Source: Mangifera indica (Eukaryota; Streptophyta; Magnoliopsida; Sapindales; Anacardiaceae). Taken from it: 64,000 nt of DNA. The notes under the pieces are model-generated. The model did no database searches, was not told the origin of the DNA, and saw only the letters and a list, made by a program, of their open reading frames with translations. Each line of letters begins with the position of its first letter. Position 1 is the first letter of the stretch. The DNA lies in assembly GCF_011075055.1 (NCBI RefSeq), contig NC_058141.1, positions 13,649,639 to 13,713,638 of the forward strand, written 5' to 3'. A program made the translations under genes and the position numbers. Positions 12,702 through 25,194 of the stretch are shown piece by piece.

Positions 12702-15316
12702 CTACAATGTAGGGGATGGGTGCAGGATCTTTCTTTCCTCTAGAGCTAGCCTCTTGAATAGTCGCTCTTGATGGCAACTGAACTCCATGAATAAATCCCT
12801 CAACTCCTTTGCACGCCTGTATTCCTCGGTGCCAGAACACACAACCTTTAATTCATGTCTGATCCCAGCATTATTTTTCTGTAATTTCTTCTGCAACATG
12901 CAGAATAAATTCATATTAAGAAATGAAAAGTCTATTCTCAACCAAAATGAAGAGTAAAGGTTTTTCATGTTATGATAAATGATAATTGCCAGGACATTGT
13001 TTTTCTATGGAGCTTGCAGCGCAGAGGTGTAAAGGCTGAATTCAATTAAGAGATGTATGCAACAACATCCTTGATTAAGATCTTTGATCCCCACTCAGCT
13101 AAAATGACAGTAATGAGTTACCTGATGACTAAGCATAAAAGTCCCAATTGATGCTCTACATGCATCATGTCTCATGAGATTCTTATTTACTACCCATGGC
13201 CTGCATAAAAGAGAAAAGAGGAGAGATATGAATCTGAAATGCCAAGTATATCACGGTGTAAACAGTTCTCAAAAATCTTTAGTTGTTGAAATATTTATTC
13301 AACTATTAAATAAGATTAAAACAAAAAATAAAAATTGTGCATTATACTTCAATGGCATTAACATACCTTCCTTTTGAGGATACGACAAAGTGATCAGCAT
13401 TACTCAAAAAATCAGATAAAACCTCAAGATTCTTCCTAGAATCTAACATAACAGCACCTTGAGTAGACAACTCCCATGGCAAACTTGGAAAAATATAAGC
13501 TTGGGGTGTAATTCTCGTATGTTGATGAATGAACTCAATGACTGTTGAAGGGGATAATTCTTTCTCCAAATTCTCAAGTAATATGATATAGTGATAGCCA
13601 TCCCTTCCTATTTCTATATCTATATCTTGAAGATCACTAGTCTTCCCTGACAAATATCGAAAACCAAAAGATACAAAAGCTTTACTGATATTGCATTACA
13701 GTGTAAGAAAAAAGTGCGAGTAGCTAATAATTAAGGAGACAAAAAGAACTTGGAAATAGAGTTCTTTAGTTGAGGCTTCAAAGAACAAGAAAAACCTTCA
13801 CATGACCAAATACTACTTGTAGATCGTTTGGCACACTTAACCTGCAAATAAGCACATACAATGTCATTGCTGCTCCAAAAGTTTGCTCTAAAGAGCAAAT
13901 TGTACATGGGCAATTCTAGACCACCATATACAAAATAAATTACCTGCTTGACAATGGGGTTACTGTTTTCTCTACAGCCAGCACTACTATTGCAATTGGC
14001 AGAATCACCATTGGAAGCTGAAATATATTTAAGATTAGCACCCTCACCCTCAATTTTCTCCTTTGCTCTCTTTGCAAAAGAAGCCACATGGGGATTCAAT
14101 TTTAGATTAGACTGGACCATGCATATGTTTTCGACTTTCTTCTCCATATATGTATCAGCATTTGGACCATGCTTCCAACAAAGTATGAAACTGCACAAAC
14201 ACTCCTCTTCCCCACTTGCAAAAGAATGTTCACTCTTTATTACCTACAAAAAATATATAGTCACAAATGGGGGAACAAAAGAATCTAAACCTATATCTAC
14301 TCTATGTTCAAATAATATTCTAACAAATCTCCTAGCCACGTGGCAAACTCAAGTTTAAGATCGGAGTTGGCGTAAGAAACAAAACACCACAGTACAATAA
14401 TACAATAAATGAAAATTCAAGTTTAAAACTAGTGTTGGTGTAAGAAATTCCATTCAGTGAACACTAAGCGAACCATTCTTTCGCTTTTTTACCAAAGAAT
14501 ACCACACAGCAGCATACACAAAGTTTTGGAGAAATCATACGAGTCTCCTTGTTGTCAGGGCAATCCAAGAGAAAGAACTAAACATAATCAACCATTCTTT
14601 CAACCTTTTACCATAGAATACCACATAGGCATACACTAATTTTTGGAAAAATCACCCCAGCCAGTTTCCTTTTCGCTGGGACAATCCAAGAGAAACAATT
14701 TTTTTTTTTTAAACAAAATACACCACTAAAACCATATACAACAACACAAAATAAACAATTCACTGACGAACCAAACAAAATCAGATGTCATATACTCAAA
14801 AGCTACCTCAAAAACTAAGGCTACGTTCGTGAAAGTCTCAACAGAATCAAAACTAGAAATCTTCCTCTTTAAGAAATTTACTCACTAAAATCTCCAAACA
14901 CAACCATGCTTTGAAAAAAGAATGAAAGTTAACATTTTTATAACACTACCACAATGGATATATCATACAAGAAGAAGGAAGGAATCGTTACTTACATCTT
15001 CTAAAATGGCGTCGAAGAAGCGGATATCGTTGTCATTGAAGGCGTGTGAGGCGCAGACCCGCAAGCCTTTGACGACCTTAGAGCAGTCAGTGTCCTGTAA
15101 TTGTATGGAAACAGGACGGAACCTGTTCTCGAACTCCTCCAACGTTTCCAAGCTATGGAACCCGCTCGCATCAAACACTTCGTCATAGCAACCGGGTAAG
15201 CTAGAGAACTTGACGGTCAACTTCTCACCTTCACGGTCAAGAAGCAGTTGCACACTGTACCAGGCGTCGTCCACGTACGAACGGAACTCCACCTCACTGT
15301 CCACCGGAGTCGACAT
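12702..15316 (-). CDS. SAWADEE-domain protein without homeodomain
   Basis: Six coding exons (minus strand: 14996-15316, 13944-14243, 13796-13841, 13367-13646, 13122-13200, 12702-12890) join in frame to 404 residues. Residues about 9-155 are a SAWADEE domain (VEFRSYVDDAWYSV, FENRFRPVSIQLQD, FNDNDIRFFDA, EEECLCSFILCWKHGPN). This tandem-tudor-like fold in SHH1/SHH2 reads histone H3K9 methylation for RNA-directed DNA methylation. Cys88, His91, Cys122 and Cys124 fit the zinc site. Unlike SHH proteins, there is no N-terminal homeodomain, and about 230 further residues follow that I do not recognise, ending in a basic, probably helical segment. An upstream in-frame ATG at 15433 would add 39 residues; the start at 15316 was chosen because conservation begins right after it. 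A chromatin role is inferred only from the domain. Confidence 0.85.
14471..14698. repeat. Tandem repeat of about 110 bp in intron 1 of the SAWADEE gene
   Basis: Copy 1 (14471-14580) and copy 2 (14590-14698) share ACCATTCTTTC, AGAATACCACA, GCATACAC, TTTTGGA, AATC and CAATCCAAGAGAAA in the same order, with many substitutions. This is an intronic duplication without visible function. Confidence 0.8.
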
Positions 15317-17180
15317 TGCCGACACCTTAAAGTGAGAAAGCAAGAAAATTACTTTTATCTTACTTTTTAGATGGATGTTACGAAACGTCGATTGGGTGCC
15401 TTCGGAACTAAGAAGTGAGAATAGGAAAGCCATGACATGACTCTCCTCCGCTCATAGAGTCCATCGGCCATCGGGGAGGTTAGTGAATGCTTCGAGAAGT
15501 CCTTGGGGGTTCACAAAATTTTTCAGAAATATGAGTCCTTTCGAAAAAATATAAAATAATGTTTTCTATAAACGGTTTTTTCCTGACGCCCAGCCCCCAG
15601 CTGCAGAACCACACCAGTTAATTACAGAGGTTTCCCCTGTTTATCTATGGCGTTTCTCTCAGCCTCAAGTATAACAAAGAGAAAACCTGATCTTTATACA
15701 ATGTTCTATATTTTCATTATGATTTTGCGGTTGATTTGTCAAAGGTGTCTTTTTCTTTAGAATACTTTATATTTGTTTCAATTATTCTCATTCAATTATT
15801 TACCTTTTTCCTACTGTTTTTACAGGATCAGCATCAATCAGGGTAAGCAAACGTGGATACTAAAGAAAGAAAGAAAGCAATAACACTCACCATTTTATAT
15901 AACATGCTGGTGTGTAAAAATTACTTTGGAGATGTGTGAAAATAAAGTAAAGAAAGAAATATGACATCAAATTTTTCACTTGATTCGGTCTGATGATTTG
16001 AATGTCTATGTACAAAATATTTACATTAGTTCGTGGTATAATACAAAATTGACACAATAATCTTGAATATTTTCTCCTGTTCTCACCTTTCCCACTCTCT
16101 TATTTTCTTTTTCCTAGCGTACAAATTTTGTAGGGAAAAAACTTTCTTTGAATTCTCTCTCTTCTCCAAAACTTTGATTCATGATTTTGAATTTAAATGG
16201 ATGATTATGCGTATATTAATGATATTGTATTCATATGAAAGTTAATGTTTAAGAATATATTGTAGCATTATATTTGATATATGATATTCTTTTGATAACC
16301 TTCAAAGAATTTCTTACAAATTTGAAATTGTTGGGTCGTGTTTGTTGGTTGTTGATTACTAGTTTTGAAGGTTTCGAATTGAAGAGTTTGTGAGTGGGTA
16401 TTTGTTGTTTGCTTGATTCATTTATATTTGAAGGGTTGATTTCGTATTGTTCATTGTTTACCGTATAATATGATTATTGGTTAATTTTGTCTAAAAAAGA
16501 AGATAAATTTTAAGGGTTCATTGATAAGTACACCTTTTATGCTGGTAAGATCAGTTATTTGTATCTAATTTGGTAATTAATACCAACTAACTCAATTGGT
16601 AGAGAGAAATTTTTTTTCAAATTTAAAAAAGTTAATAAAGAAATGAAGAAATAAAATTTTAAAAGAACATGTGAACTCAGTATAATAATATAATTTTATA
16701 AATTAACGAAAATTCCCTCAATTAAAACTAATATATAATATTAGACCTAAATTAGAAAAAAAATATTTTTTAAAAGTTCAAGATGGAATTCTATTGTTCA
16801 GGCAAAATATAATAATAACAACAATTTCCCTTTAATTTTATAAATTTAACATTTATAAGATTACTAAGGGTTATTTTAAAAACTTTTCATTTAATGAGGT
16901 CTCTTTTGAAATTTTATGAAGGTTTCTCTAAATAAGTGGATATTTTTAAATTTTACCCAAAATAAGGAAATTTATTTTTCTTTCAATTAAAAAAATAAAA
17001 TAAATTTATTACAATTTTTATTTGAAAAAAGTAAACATAAAAATTTTTAAAATACATAAATTTGGAGCATAATGATTAAACCTATAATTATTTCAATTTG
17101 TTGTGACATCCAGATTTTTCACATGGAAATCATGCACGAAAGATCGTCTGCTTTAACCAGTCAAGGCAGCCCCTGCATCC
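15317..17180. other. Intergenic region between SAWADEE gene and IGPS
   Basis: The first 150 bases hold the leader and promoter of the SAWADEE gene (minus). The rest, about 15.6-17.1 kb, is AT-rich with an AAAG microsatellite near 15862-15878. Reading frames are short and lack homology. I see no gene or complete mobile element. Confidence 0.5.
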
Positions 17181-17190
17181 TTTATTTATA
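17181..17190 (+). promoter_or_regulatory. Probable TATA box of IGPS
   Basis: TTTATTTATA lies 67 bp before the ATG at 17257. This spacing fits a short leader with transcription starting near 17.21-17.22 kb. Confidence 0.45.
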
Positions 17191-17256
17191 GCGTTTTGCT
17201 ACGACTGACTTGCAGCGAAACTCAATTCTCTTGGTCCCTGATCCTATTTCTTCATT

Positions 17257-19644
17257 ATGGAGGGTTTTGTTTCTCTGAGGACACCCACACCTCCTCTTTA
17301 CTTTCCCTCCCTCAATCCCTCACCCACTCATTTCTTTTTCCGACGTTCATTTTCACCCTCCAACGCTGTCCTTTTCTCTCCCATTCGAGCGCAACTGGTA
17401 ATTATTTCACTTCGATCGCCAACATCATTCCAATTATCTGTTTTTTAATTTTAATTTGGTTTGTTTGTTTAGAGTGAGAAAAAGGATGGATCGACTACGA
17501 TTTCTGCTGTGAAGGAGGATGCTGAAACTGCTCTTAAAGTGAAAGACTGGGAAGTGCGGATGTTCCAAAATGAAGTGGCTGCCATCCAAGGAATTAGAAT
17601 TAGGAGAAGACCCCCCACTGGCCCTCCTTTGCACTACGTTGGACCCTTTGAGTTTCGGATTCAGAATGAGGGCAATACTCCGCGCAACATTTTAGAGGAA
17701 ATTGTGTGGCACAAGGATGCCGAGGTTTCGCAATTGAAAGAGAGAAAACCACTTGCTATGCTCAAGAAAGCCCTTGACAACGCTCCACCCGCTAGAGATT
17801 TTATTGGAGCTCTTAGGGCTGCCCACGAACGGACTGGTCTTCCCGGTTTGATTGCTGAAGTAAAGAAGGCTTCTCCCAGCAGAGGAATCCTCAGAGAGGA
17901 TTTTGATCCTGTAACTATATCCAACACTCTCATAATTTGGTTTTTCGATTGTTTCAATTGTTTTTAATTATTTTCTAAACTTTTTGTTTTGATGTTTCTG
18001 CTGATAGGTTGAGATTGCTCGAGCTTACGAGCGAGGTGGAGCAGCATGCCTCAGTGTTTTAACTGATGAGAAGTATTTTAAGGTATACTTGAGTTTATCC
18101 TGTATTCTCAAATGTTAATTTGAAGCTAAAGATGGTTTTTTAAAATCTTTTTTATATCTAACTTGCTTTTGATCTCATCGCTTAAAGGGAAGCTTTGAAA
18201 ATTTGGAGGCAATAAGGAGTGCTGGAGTAAAGGTTTGTACTGTCACTTGTTTTGCTCAGTTTCTAATATTGGCCTTGTGATAGTTCTAATGCTAGTCAAA
18301 TTTCCAGTGCCCTTTACTGTGCAAGGAATTCATTATTGATGCGTGGCAGATCTATTATGCCCGGTGTAAGGGTGCAGATGCAATTCTTTTGATTGCTGCT
18401 GTTTTGCCAGATCTTGACATCAAATACATGACTAAGATCTGCAAGATGCTTGGTTTGGCTGCACTTGTGGAGGTTTAAATGCTATTATTTATTGTATCCA
18501 ATATTACTTCTGCTTCTAAAAGTATTTGATATGGGATATCTATTGCTAAATGCTGAAACATAGATATCTAGGCAAATTAGATACTTTTGTACAAACTTAA
18601 TCCTGCAGTTAATAATGAACTATTTCAACGTTGTAGTCTGAAAAATGGTATAAATATAAAGATGATTGAATGTTTTTGTATGTTGTTGTTTAATCCTAGG
18701 TTCATGATGAGAAGGAAATGGATCGTGTTCTTGGCATAGAGGGGATAGAACTTATTGGTATCAACAATCGTAACCTTGGTAAGATTTTATTTTATTCATA
18801 AATTTGTTTGTCTATGGATCTTATATCCTTGCACTGTTATTTTTTATCCTCTTAAATTAGTCTGAAACATTGGCTTGGTATATTGATAAAACAAAGTCAC
18901 TTACCTGTCATTTTCTCTTGTCTATAGAAACATTTGAGGTTGACATTAGTAATACTAAGAAACTTCTTGAAGGAGAGCGTGGCCAAAAGATTCATCAAAA
19001 AGACATAATTGTAAGGGTCTTTTAACTAGTATTATGACTACTTGCTAATAGAGATATGTTACACCTTGCCCAAGTGGTTTTTTTTTTTTAAAAAAAATTG
19101 TGGTTAAAGGTAAATTCTGTTGAGTGATGTTATTGCTATTGCTAACTTTTTTGTGTTCCTTTGGACTCTTGCAGGTAGTTGGTGAATCTGCTCTATTTAC
19201 TCCTGATGATATTGCATTTGTACAAGAAGCTGGTGCCAAAGCTGTAAGTTTCAAGTTTTACACTCTTAACCACTGAATCAAGATTTCTGGACATATTTTT
19301 TTCCCGAAGAACAAATATTATTTTATTTGAGACAAATATCTATGTTATTGCTATCGAATCACTCTTGAATGCTTTACATATTACATCAATTTTCATGAAA
19401 AAGGAAGAAAATTGTGTTTATTTGAATGACAGAGATATGGAGTTAATATTAGAGACTCTAGGAGTTGTAGTCAAAAGGATTTCATGTATTTTTGTATTCT
19501 TGATCTAGATGAAAGTTTCACATGTTGTATAGATCAAAATTAAATTGTTTGACCTGGCAGGTTTTGGTTGGGGAGTCAATTGTGAAACAAAGTGACCCAG
19601 GGAGGGGAATCGCCGGACTTTTTGGCAAAGACATTTCGTTATGA
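17257..19644 (+). CDS. IGPS: Indole-3-glycerol-phosphate synthase, plastidial
   Basis: Nine coding exons (17257-17397, 17473-17910, 18008-18082, 18188-18232, 18308-18472, 18700-18778, 18928-19010, 19175-19243, 19561-19644) join to 392 residues. The enzyme closes the indole ring from CdRP, the fourth step of tryptophan synthesis in plastids, and also feeds indolic defence compounds and auxin. The N-terminus ([13 protein letters not shown]..., rich in Ser, Pro, Phe and Arg) is a plausible transit peptide. The TIM-barrel core has [16 protein letters not shown], the KEF motif, ALVEVHDE, GINNRNL and VVGESAL, in the family's order and with catalytic Lys/Glu residues present. Length is usual for plant IGPS (about 390-402). 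Confidence 0.95.
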
Positions 19645-20309
19645 GCTTATGGTAGATGCTTATATTCTTTCAAGTTTTGGGAATGGAGATGGCTCATACA
19701 CCCTCCAATCTCATTTCTGCCTGCATATTAACTTAATCCGGCCTCCCTTTTATTTTCTTGTTTGAATTTTGTTGTGAATAATAACATATTGTATTTGTAC
19801 ATGATGACCTGAATGCCATTTTCTTTAAATTTTTGTATTAAAAAGTGTAACCCAGTAATATTGTTCCATTTTTATAAATTAATACTTAGTCAGAGTTATG
19901 CAAGTATAAATGAAGATATTAAGATTGAATCTGATGTGAACAAACATTCAAGCCGTGACAGATTGTCAAGCCAGGCAGGATAACAAGTATCGCCGACAGT
20001 GGTTTTTATCCTTGTTGATTGAGATGTTTACTCTCAACTGCATCTTCCGGCCTTTGAATTGAAACCGTACCTAGTATGGCTTATATTTTTATTTCTTTGT
20101 ATTGATATGACTAATGAAAGTGTCTTTTACAGAGTATATACTGCCTGAACTGATTTCTTTGCTGTTTTTATTGAATATTTGCTGGTTTATTGACTGTTGG
20201 GTCCTGGTTTCTAAAAAAGCCGCCATTACCATAGGACATGAAAGTTGGCATAACTTCCATTGCAAACTGAGACAAAGCAATAGCCTAAAAAGCAAGTATT
20301 TCTGATGAA
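19645..20309. other. Convergent 3' flanks of IGPS and the SET gene
   Basis: The two genes converge here. The sequence holds both 3' UTRs (IGPS tail AATAATAACA near 19.78 kb). No additional gene was seen. Confidence 0.5.
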
Positions 20310-20393
20310 CATCTTGCCGCTTACAACACAGGTAAACACCCGTTTAAAAAGCATCTTGTTGCTTACAAAACAGGGAAACACTCATTTAAAAAG
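20310..20393. repeat. 42-bp tandem duplication at the 3' end of the SET gene
   Basis: 20310-20351 and 20352-20393 are adjacent copies starting CATCTTG and ending GTTTAAAAAG or ATTTAAAAAG. The stop codon of the SET gene (20382-20384) lies in the second copy. The equivalent position in the first copy is a CGG codon on the coding strand, so the present C-terminus sits inside a duplicated segment. Confidence 0.85.
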
Positions 20394-23300
20394 CTTCCTG
20401 AAATTGTCAAATAGTCTTAGAGCTCTTAGTTCGCCACTCCTTATATCCCTCAGTCTCCTTCTAAGTATCTGCATCCAGCACAGAAAGACAACATCAGATG
20501 AATCAGTAGCATAATTCTTTGAAATCAAAAGATATATCCTCACATATTGTGCACGGAATAGTATTCTCCGCTCACTAGTGCACAAGTCCACTGCTAGCTG
20601 TTTTAGAAACACCCTTCGGTTGAGTTGCTTCGGAGATGTTACATCCAAATCCATTGATCCACTTTCCTGAAAGTCAACAAATCCAACGTGCAGTGTTTAT
20701 ATAACTTCTTTTAAAACGTAAGTATGGACTCATAAGAATAAGGAAGTTCTTTCACCTGTAAAAATTTTGAGTACTTGGAGATGCTTGATTCACATCTATC
20801 CAAGATGAACTGTAATGCTTCTTCCTCAATTTCAGGGTATTTTATATCCTTCTTAGAGGTTGTCTTGTTTGATGCTGCAGCAGCCATCTGGTGGAAATAT
20901 CTTTTAGACATCTTACATAATAATAAAATACTAAGAGTTTAACACAAAGCTAAACTTGTCAAACCTCTAGAAACTGCCCCCTCATAGTCGGTGGGCTGAC
21001 CACTAAATAAGCGTATGCCATTAACTCTACCGGCCATCCAATGATTTGTATGGGGTAACACTCAGATCTGAGAAAAGAAATTATCTTAATCATCAGTTAA
21101 AGTTTCATGAAATGAATTAGCAAATGCAACCAATTGTATAAAAAGGAAAACAAAGGTCATGAAATCACGTACAAAGTTATGCCTTCCTGTGGGATACTTA
21201 AACAAAACAATCAGATCATGATACATGGCTATATCAGTTATACAAGGAGATTGAAATGTGTAAATTTATGCTTTCTGATTTACTCAAGTAAGAACATGAT
21301 AACACTCCATTACATATGGTATCATGTGATATATGAAAAGTTCTGGGACAACTATGAATCAGAGCAAATCAAACAAAGATCTATCAGAAACTCACGCTGA
21401 CAATCCGTGCTTCCTCAGAGCTTCTAACTTCTCCTCATAGCATTTGTCTGATTTATTAAGTGACAATGGCAACTCTACCGAATCATTAGGGTTGGTTCCC
21501 TCCCTTGGAACAAATCCATATGACAGCAAAAGTTCTCCATTAGATTTCTTGCCATACGATATGAAAACCTGCATGATATGATGCATGAAATTGCCAATAT
21601 ATATAACCAAACTAGTCAATAGCATCTCTGTTACTGCACTGAACAAACTCATACAAATTTGTGCTGAATTTAATAATCCACACAAGCCTAGGAAATTTCA
21701 GTGATACTTTGGAGTGTGCAAAGGGAGATAGAAATAGAGAGATAATGCATCATACTTCCTCCTGTTTGCAATATGCATGAAGGATATCATTATATACAAA
21801 TCTGCTCCATGAGGTTCTTTTCTCTAGTCTTCAGCAGTAATCTCATATATGGACAAATTCCGAGTATATACCAAACCTCAGATCTATTAGAAGCCAACAA
21901 TTATTTTCAAGGAAGTTTCTAAAATTTGGAATTAATTCAAGACATATACCTTAACAACAATGAGGTTCATATTTTTTTTCTCCTCTTATATTATTTAATG
22001 GTCAGTGCGTTGTAGCAATTGGTTTATCTAGAGTTTTTTGTACTGATCAGCTTTAGATTTGTTAACAAAAATTACTAGATCTGTTTACCTGCTCACCTGG
22101 CTGATATGACCGATCAGTAGTAAACACAACTCCCTGAGAAGATTTATCAAAATCCAAAAATGTCTTCACCTAGACCAGTCAAATGCAAATGTAACTCAGT
22201 TAGAAAACTAAGCACATTCATAACAGATGCTATTTTAAATTACAGATGTAGCACAAAGAAAATAATCTATGAACCTCACAACTATGATTGAGCATATCTG
22301 CCCAGGGAACCAAGGCAACCCTTCCATCCATTGAGGGCAATCGAACCTGTATATAAGGAAATAAGAAGTCAACAAAGACCACTTTTTGTAATAACGTTTG
22401 ATTCTTGTACACATGAAACTCTCAGTTTAGTTCAATAAAATGAAATTTAATAAAGAAAAGAAGTACCATTTATGTGAGTCAAAGGCCAAAAAGTTAAAAG
22501 ATATGAACAATGCCTTGCAATTAACACTATTTATTTCATTTTCTTATTAAATTTAAGGTATGCCCATCTGTATCCAAGTTTAGAATTCAGACCCACAATT
22601 AAAAAATCTTGACAGCTTCTTTCCTAAAGAAATATTATTCATGATTCCGAATTTCTTCTATAACTAATTTTTTTCAAACAACATTCTGGGGAGGACTTCT
22701 GGTTAGATCATAATTCTGCATATTCATTGCCTACAAGAATCCAGATCTTTTACATGAAGCATGATATATAATGTGAACCAAGCAACAAAGTAACCATGAC
22801 ATCATAAATAAGTTTTCTTACCAAGCGTGAGAAAAGAATACCAAATGACCATTTGAAGGTTTCTATATTGAATATCTGCAATTTAAATAGGGTGCAATAT
22901 CAAAAAAGAGGCATTCACAAAAGAAAAGTAGTAGTACATACAAGTAATTAAGGAACTCCAGAAACAGCTTCCACTACAAAATGTCAGATCATCCATCATA
23001 AATTTAAACTAAAAATTATATTAATTACATCATGTTGTTTCATGTATCAAGGGAAAACAAGGAAATAAAGTAGCTTTTAAAAAGATAAGAAGATTAGCAT
23101 AAGAATCAGCTTGGGAGGCACTACAATGATATGCAGATCATTGCAACTGGTATTTCTAATAGCTCCTTGATTCTTATTTTAGAGGGATTCAGGTAATCAA
23201 GGAGAGAAATATCATCTCTACATGAATGGTTAAGAAAATATGGAAGAAGTAATAGAAAAATATCTACTATCAATAGCAGGTTATCAAAATGTATGCTTCA

Positions 23301-24816
23301 GATTTCAGCTCCAGATCCAAAATATATAATAAGTACCTCTTCAGGGAACAGATCAGGATACTTGGAAAATATCCTCAGCCTCAAATCATTGTATCTGCAC
23401 ACGATGAAATAAACATTCAATAGTATATTACAAGATTTTTATGAGAATAAGAAATTGAAGCCAATGAAGGTGTATAAACAAGAACAAGCATTGAAGATAG
23501 TCAAAAACAAAGCCATACGTTCCAATAACATTGGTAATCCTTTCAATTGCCCGTTCTCTAATCTGCGATGCTTCCAGATACCTATCTAGTTCAGCACGTG
23601 TCCTGAAATAATATAGAAAGGCTGTGGGGGAAAACTGAGAGTAGACCCTTTTGATGGTAGAGAAATAGCACTTTAAAATCTCCACAAAAGGAAAAAGTAA
23701 TAAAGAATGTGTTCTTACCAATACAGAAGTGAATATGGCTGTCGAGGCAAGGCTGAGATATAATTGCTCCATCTTGAAGATCTCTGGAGACTTGCTTCAC
23801 TAATCAAATAGGTAGCAAGCAAAGGCCAATCAGGTACGGAATGCTGTTTCAACACTTCACCAGCCTGTGGACAGCTCCATTCCTATCACCAAAGATTAAG
23901 AGAACATTACTCACACTCTAAAAGATTTATTAGCACCCGACAAAATTAGACATTAAACATATTATATAATTAAATCAATTAAAAGGGATACCAGTAAAAT
24001 CCCTTGAAGAAACATTTAAAAAAAAAAGAAAAAGATAATTTACACTGCCAGAACTAAAGCACTACAAAAAGTAAAAAGACTATGATTAGTAATTCATAAG
24101 CTGCACTGGAATCTGCTTCACATGAGAACATAAATTCAAAGCTTCATCATGCGATCTACCGCCAAGGCCTTCACAAGTCAACAACTAACATGTATTGATC
24201 TACAAATATCCAGTAATCGCTATTATACATGATTTATGATTGCAAAAACCAAAATTCTGTTACAGCAACAATTAACTCATTCAATATCGCTACAACAATA
24301 TAAATTAAAATTCAAGCTTATTCAAGTCATGGAAAGCCAATATTATACCTTACTAGTAAGCAATCGACTCAAAAGCTTAATCTACAAAAGCTATCTAATA
24401 ACTAGTAATATCATTATTATAAGAAAGGAGCTTACCGAGTCAGCGGTGATAAAAAGAGAAGGTGGAACAAAAAGTAACTTCTCACCCTTCCTAATATTCT
24501 TCAAGGCGACTAAACCTCTCTCTCCCACATCGACTTTTTGTATGCCCATTTTCTGAGGAGGGAGTCCCGACTCAGACAGCCACTTTTGAAGATCAGAAGA
24601 GTTCTCCAACGAATCTACGTCACATCCCCACGTAATGACCTTCTGGGTCACAGTCGCTTTGGAAGTGGTTGTTTCGTTTGTTGTTGAGACTGAACACTGA
24701 AGTACATGTCTTTTCCGCGGGAAAGTTGTGAAGGAAGTGTGAGAATTTGGGTTGTTGTAGAAATGAGAGAAGGTGGGAAGGAGAGTGGTGTGCAAAATTC
24801 TAGAAACTTCGGCCAT
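20382..24816 (-). CDS. Plastid SET-domain protein, Rubisco LSMT-like
   Basis: Twelve coding exons on the minus strand (24436-24816, 23719-23882, 23519-23602, 23337-23394, 22822-22875, 22275-22346, 22089-22169, 21396-21568, 20965-21067, 20756-20887, 20544-20666, 20382-20468) join to 503 residues. The N-terminus (Ser/Thr/Phe-rich, then FPRKRHVLQCS) looks like a chloroplast transit peptide. The split SET domain carries the AdoMet/catalytic motifs DMLNHSC (about 265-270) and SYGKKSNGELLLSYGF (about 302-317). The C-terminal third resembles the Rubisco-LSMT substrate-binding domain. Family members methylate lysines of plastid proteins such as Rubisco large subunit or aldolase. The paralogue group best remembered is that of At3g07670, whose substrate is unknown. 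The last intron (20469-20543) is a multiple of three and open, so its retention would add 25 residues. Confidence 0.9.
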
Positions 24817-25194
24817 GGCTTCGTATCAAAAGACAATCAGAGAGCTTATCACGTGGAAGATAAAGGGAAGACGAAGAAAATATGTCAGAGGCTATGAAAT
24901 GGATAATGGTGATTCTTAACAGTCGTGTTTCATTTAACCAATCTGAAACGCCGTCGTTTGTGAAATTAATAAGAGGTCTTGAGTTTTTGATTTTGTCTAT
25001 TTGAAAGAAACATATTAATTACCTACACATCTCTTCCAAATTTGCAACTTTAACAACATTGTTTTTTCACTTCCCACTACAACAACGCCGCCCCCGCCCA
25101 CCCCAGAGTCCCACATTTTCCTGAAACTCCATAACCTTAAAGCTTAGGTTTTCCCATTTCATAAAAGGGTTCTTCTCCAAAGATGTCCCAGCAT
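24817..25194. other. SET-gene promoter side
   Basis: This spacer lies between the SET gene (minus) and a plus-strand pseudogene. No strong motif was identified apart from a C-rich patch at 25086-25105 (CGCCGCCCCCGCCCACCCC). Confidence 0.4.

Noticed and set aside
13948..14358. 136-codon plus-strand reading frame
   Set aside because: It lies opposite exon 2 of the SAWADEE gene, whose minus-strand frame shows clear domain homology.
15317..15433. 39-residue N-terminal extension of the SAWADEE protein
   Set aside because: It is in frame and open, but family similarity starts only after the internal ATG at 15316. The extension would place a hydrophobic stretch ahead of a nuclear domain. It cannot be fully excluded.
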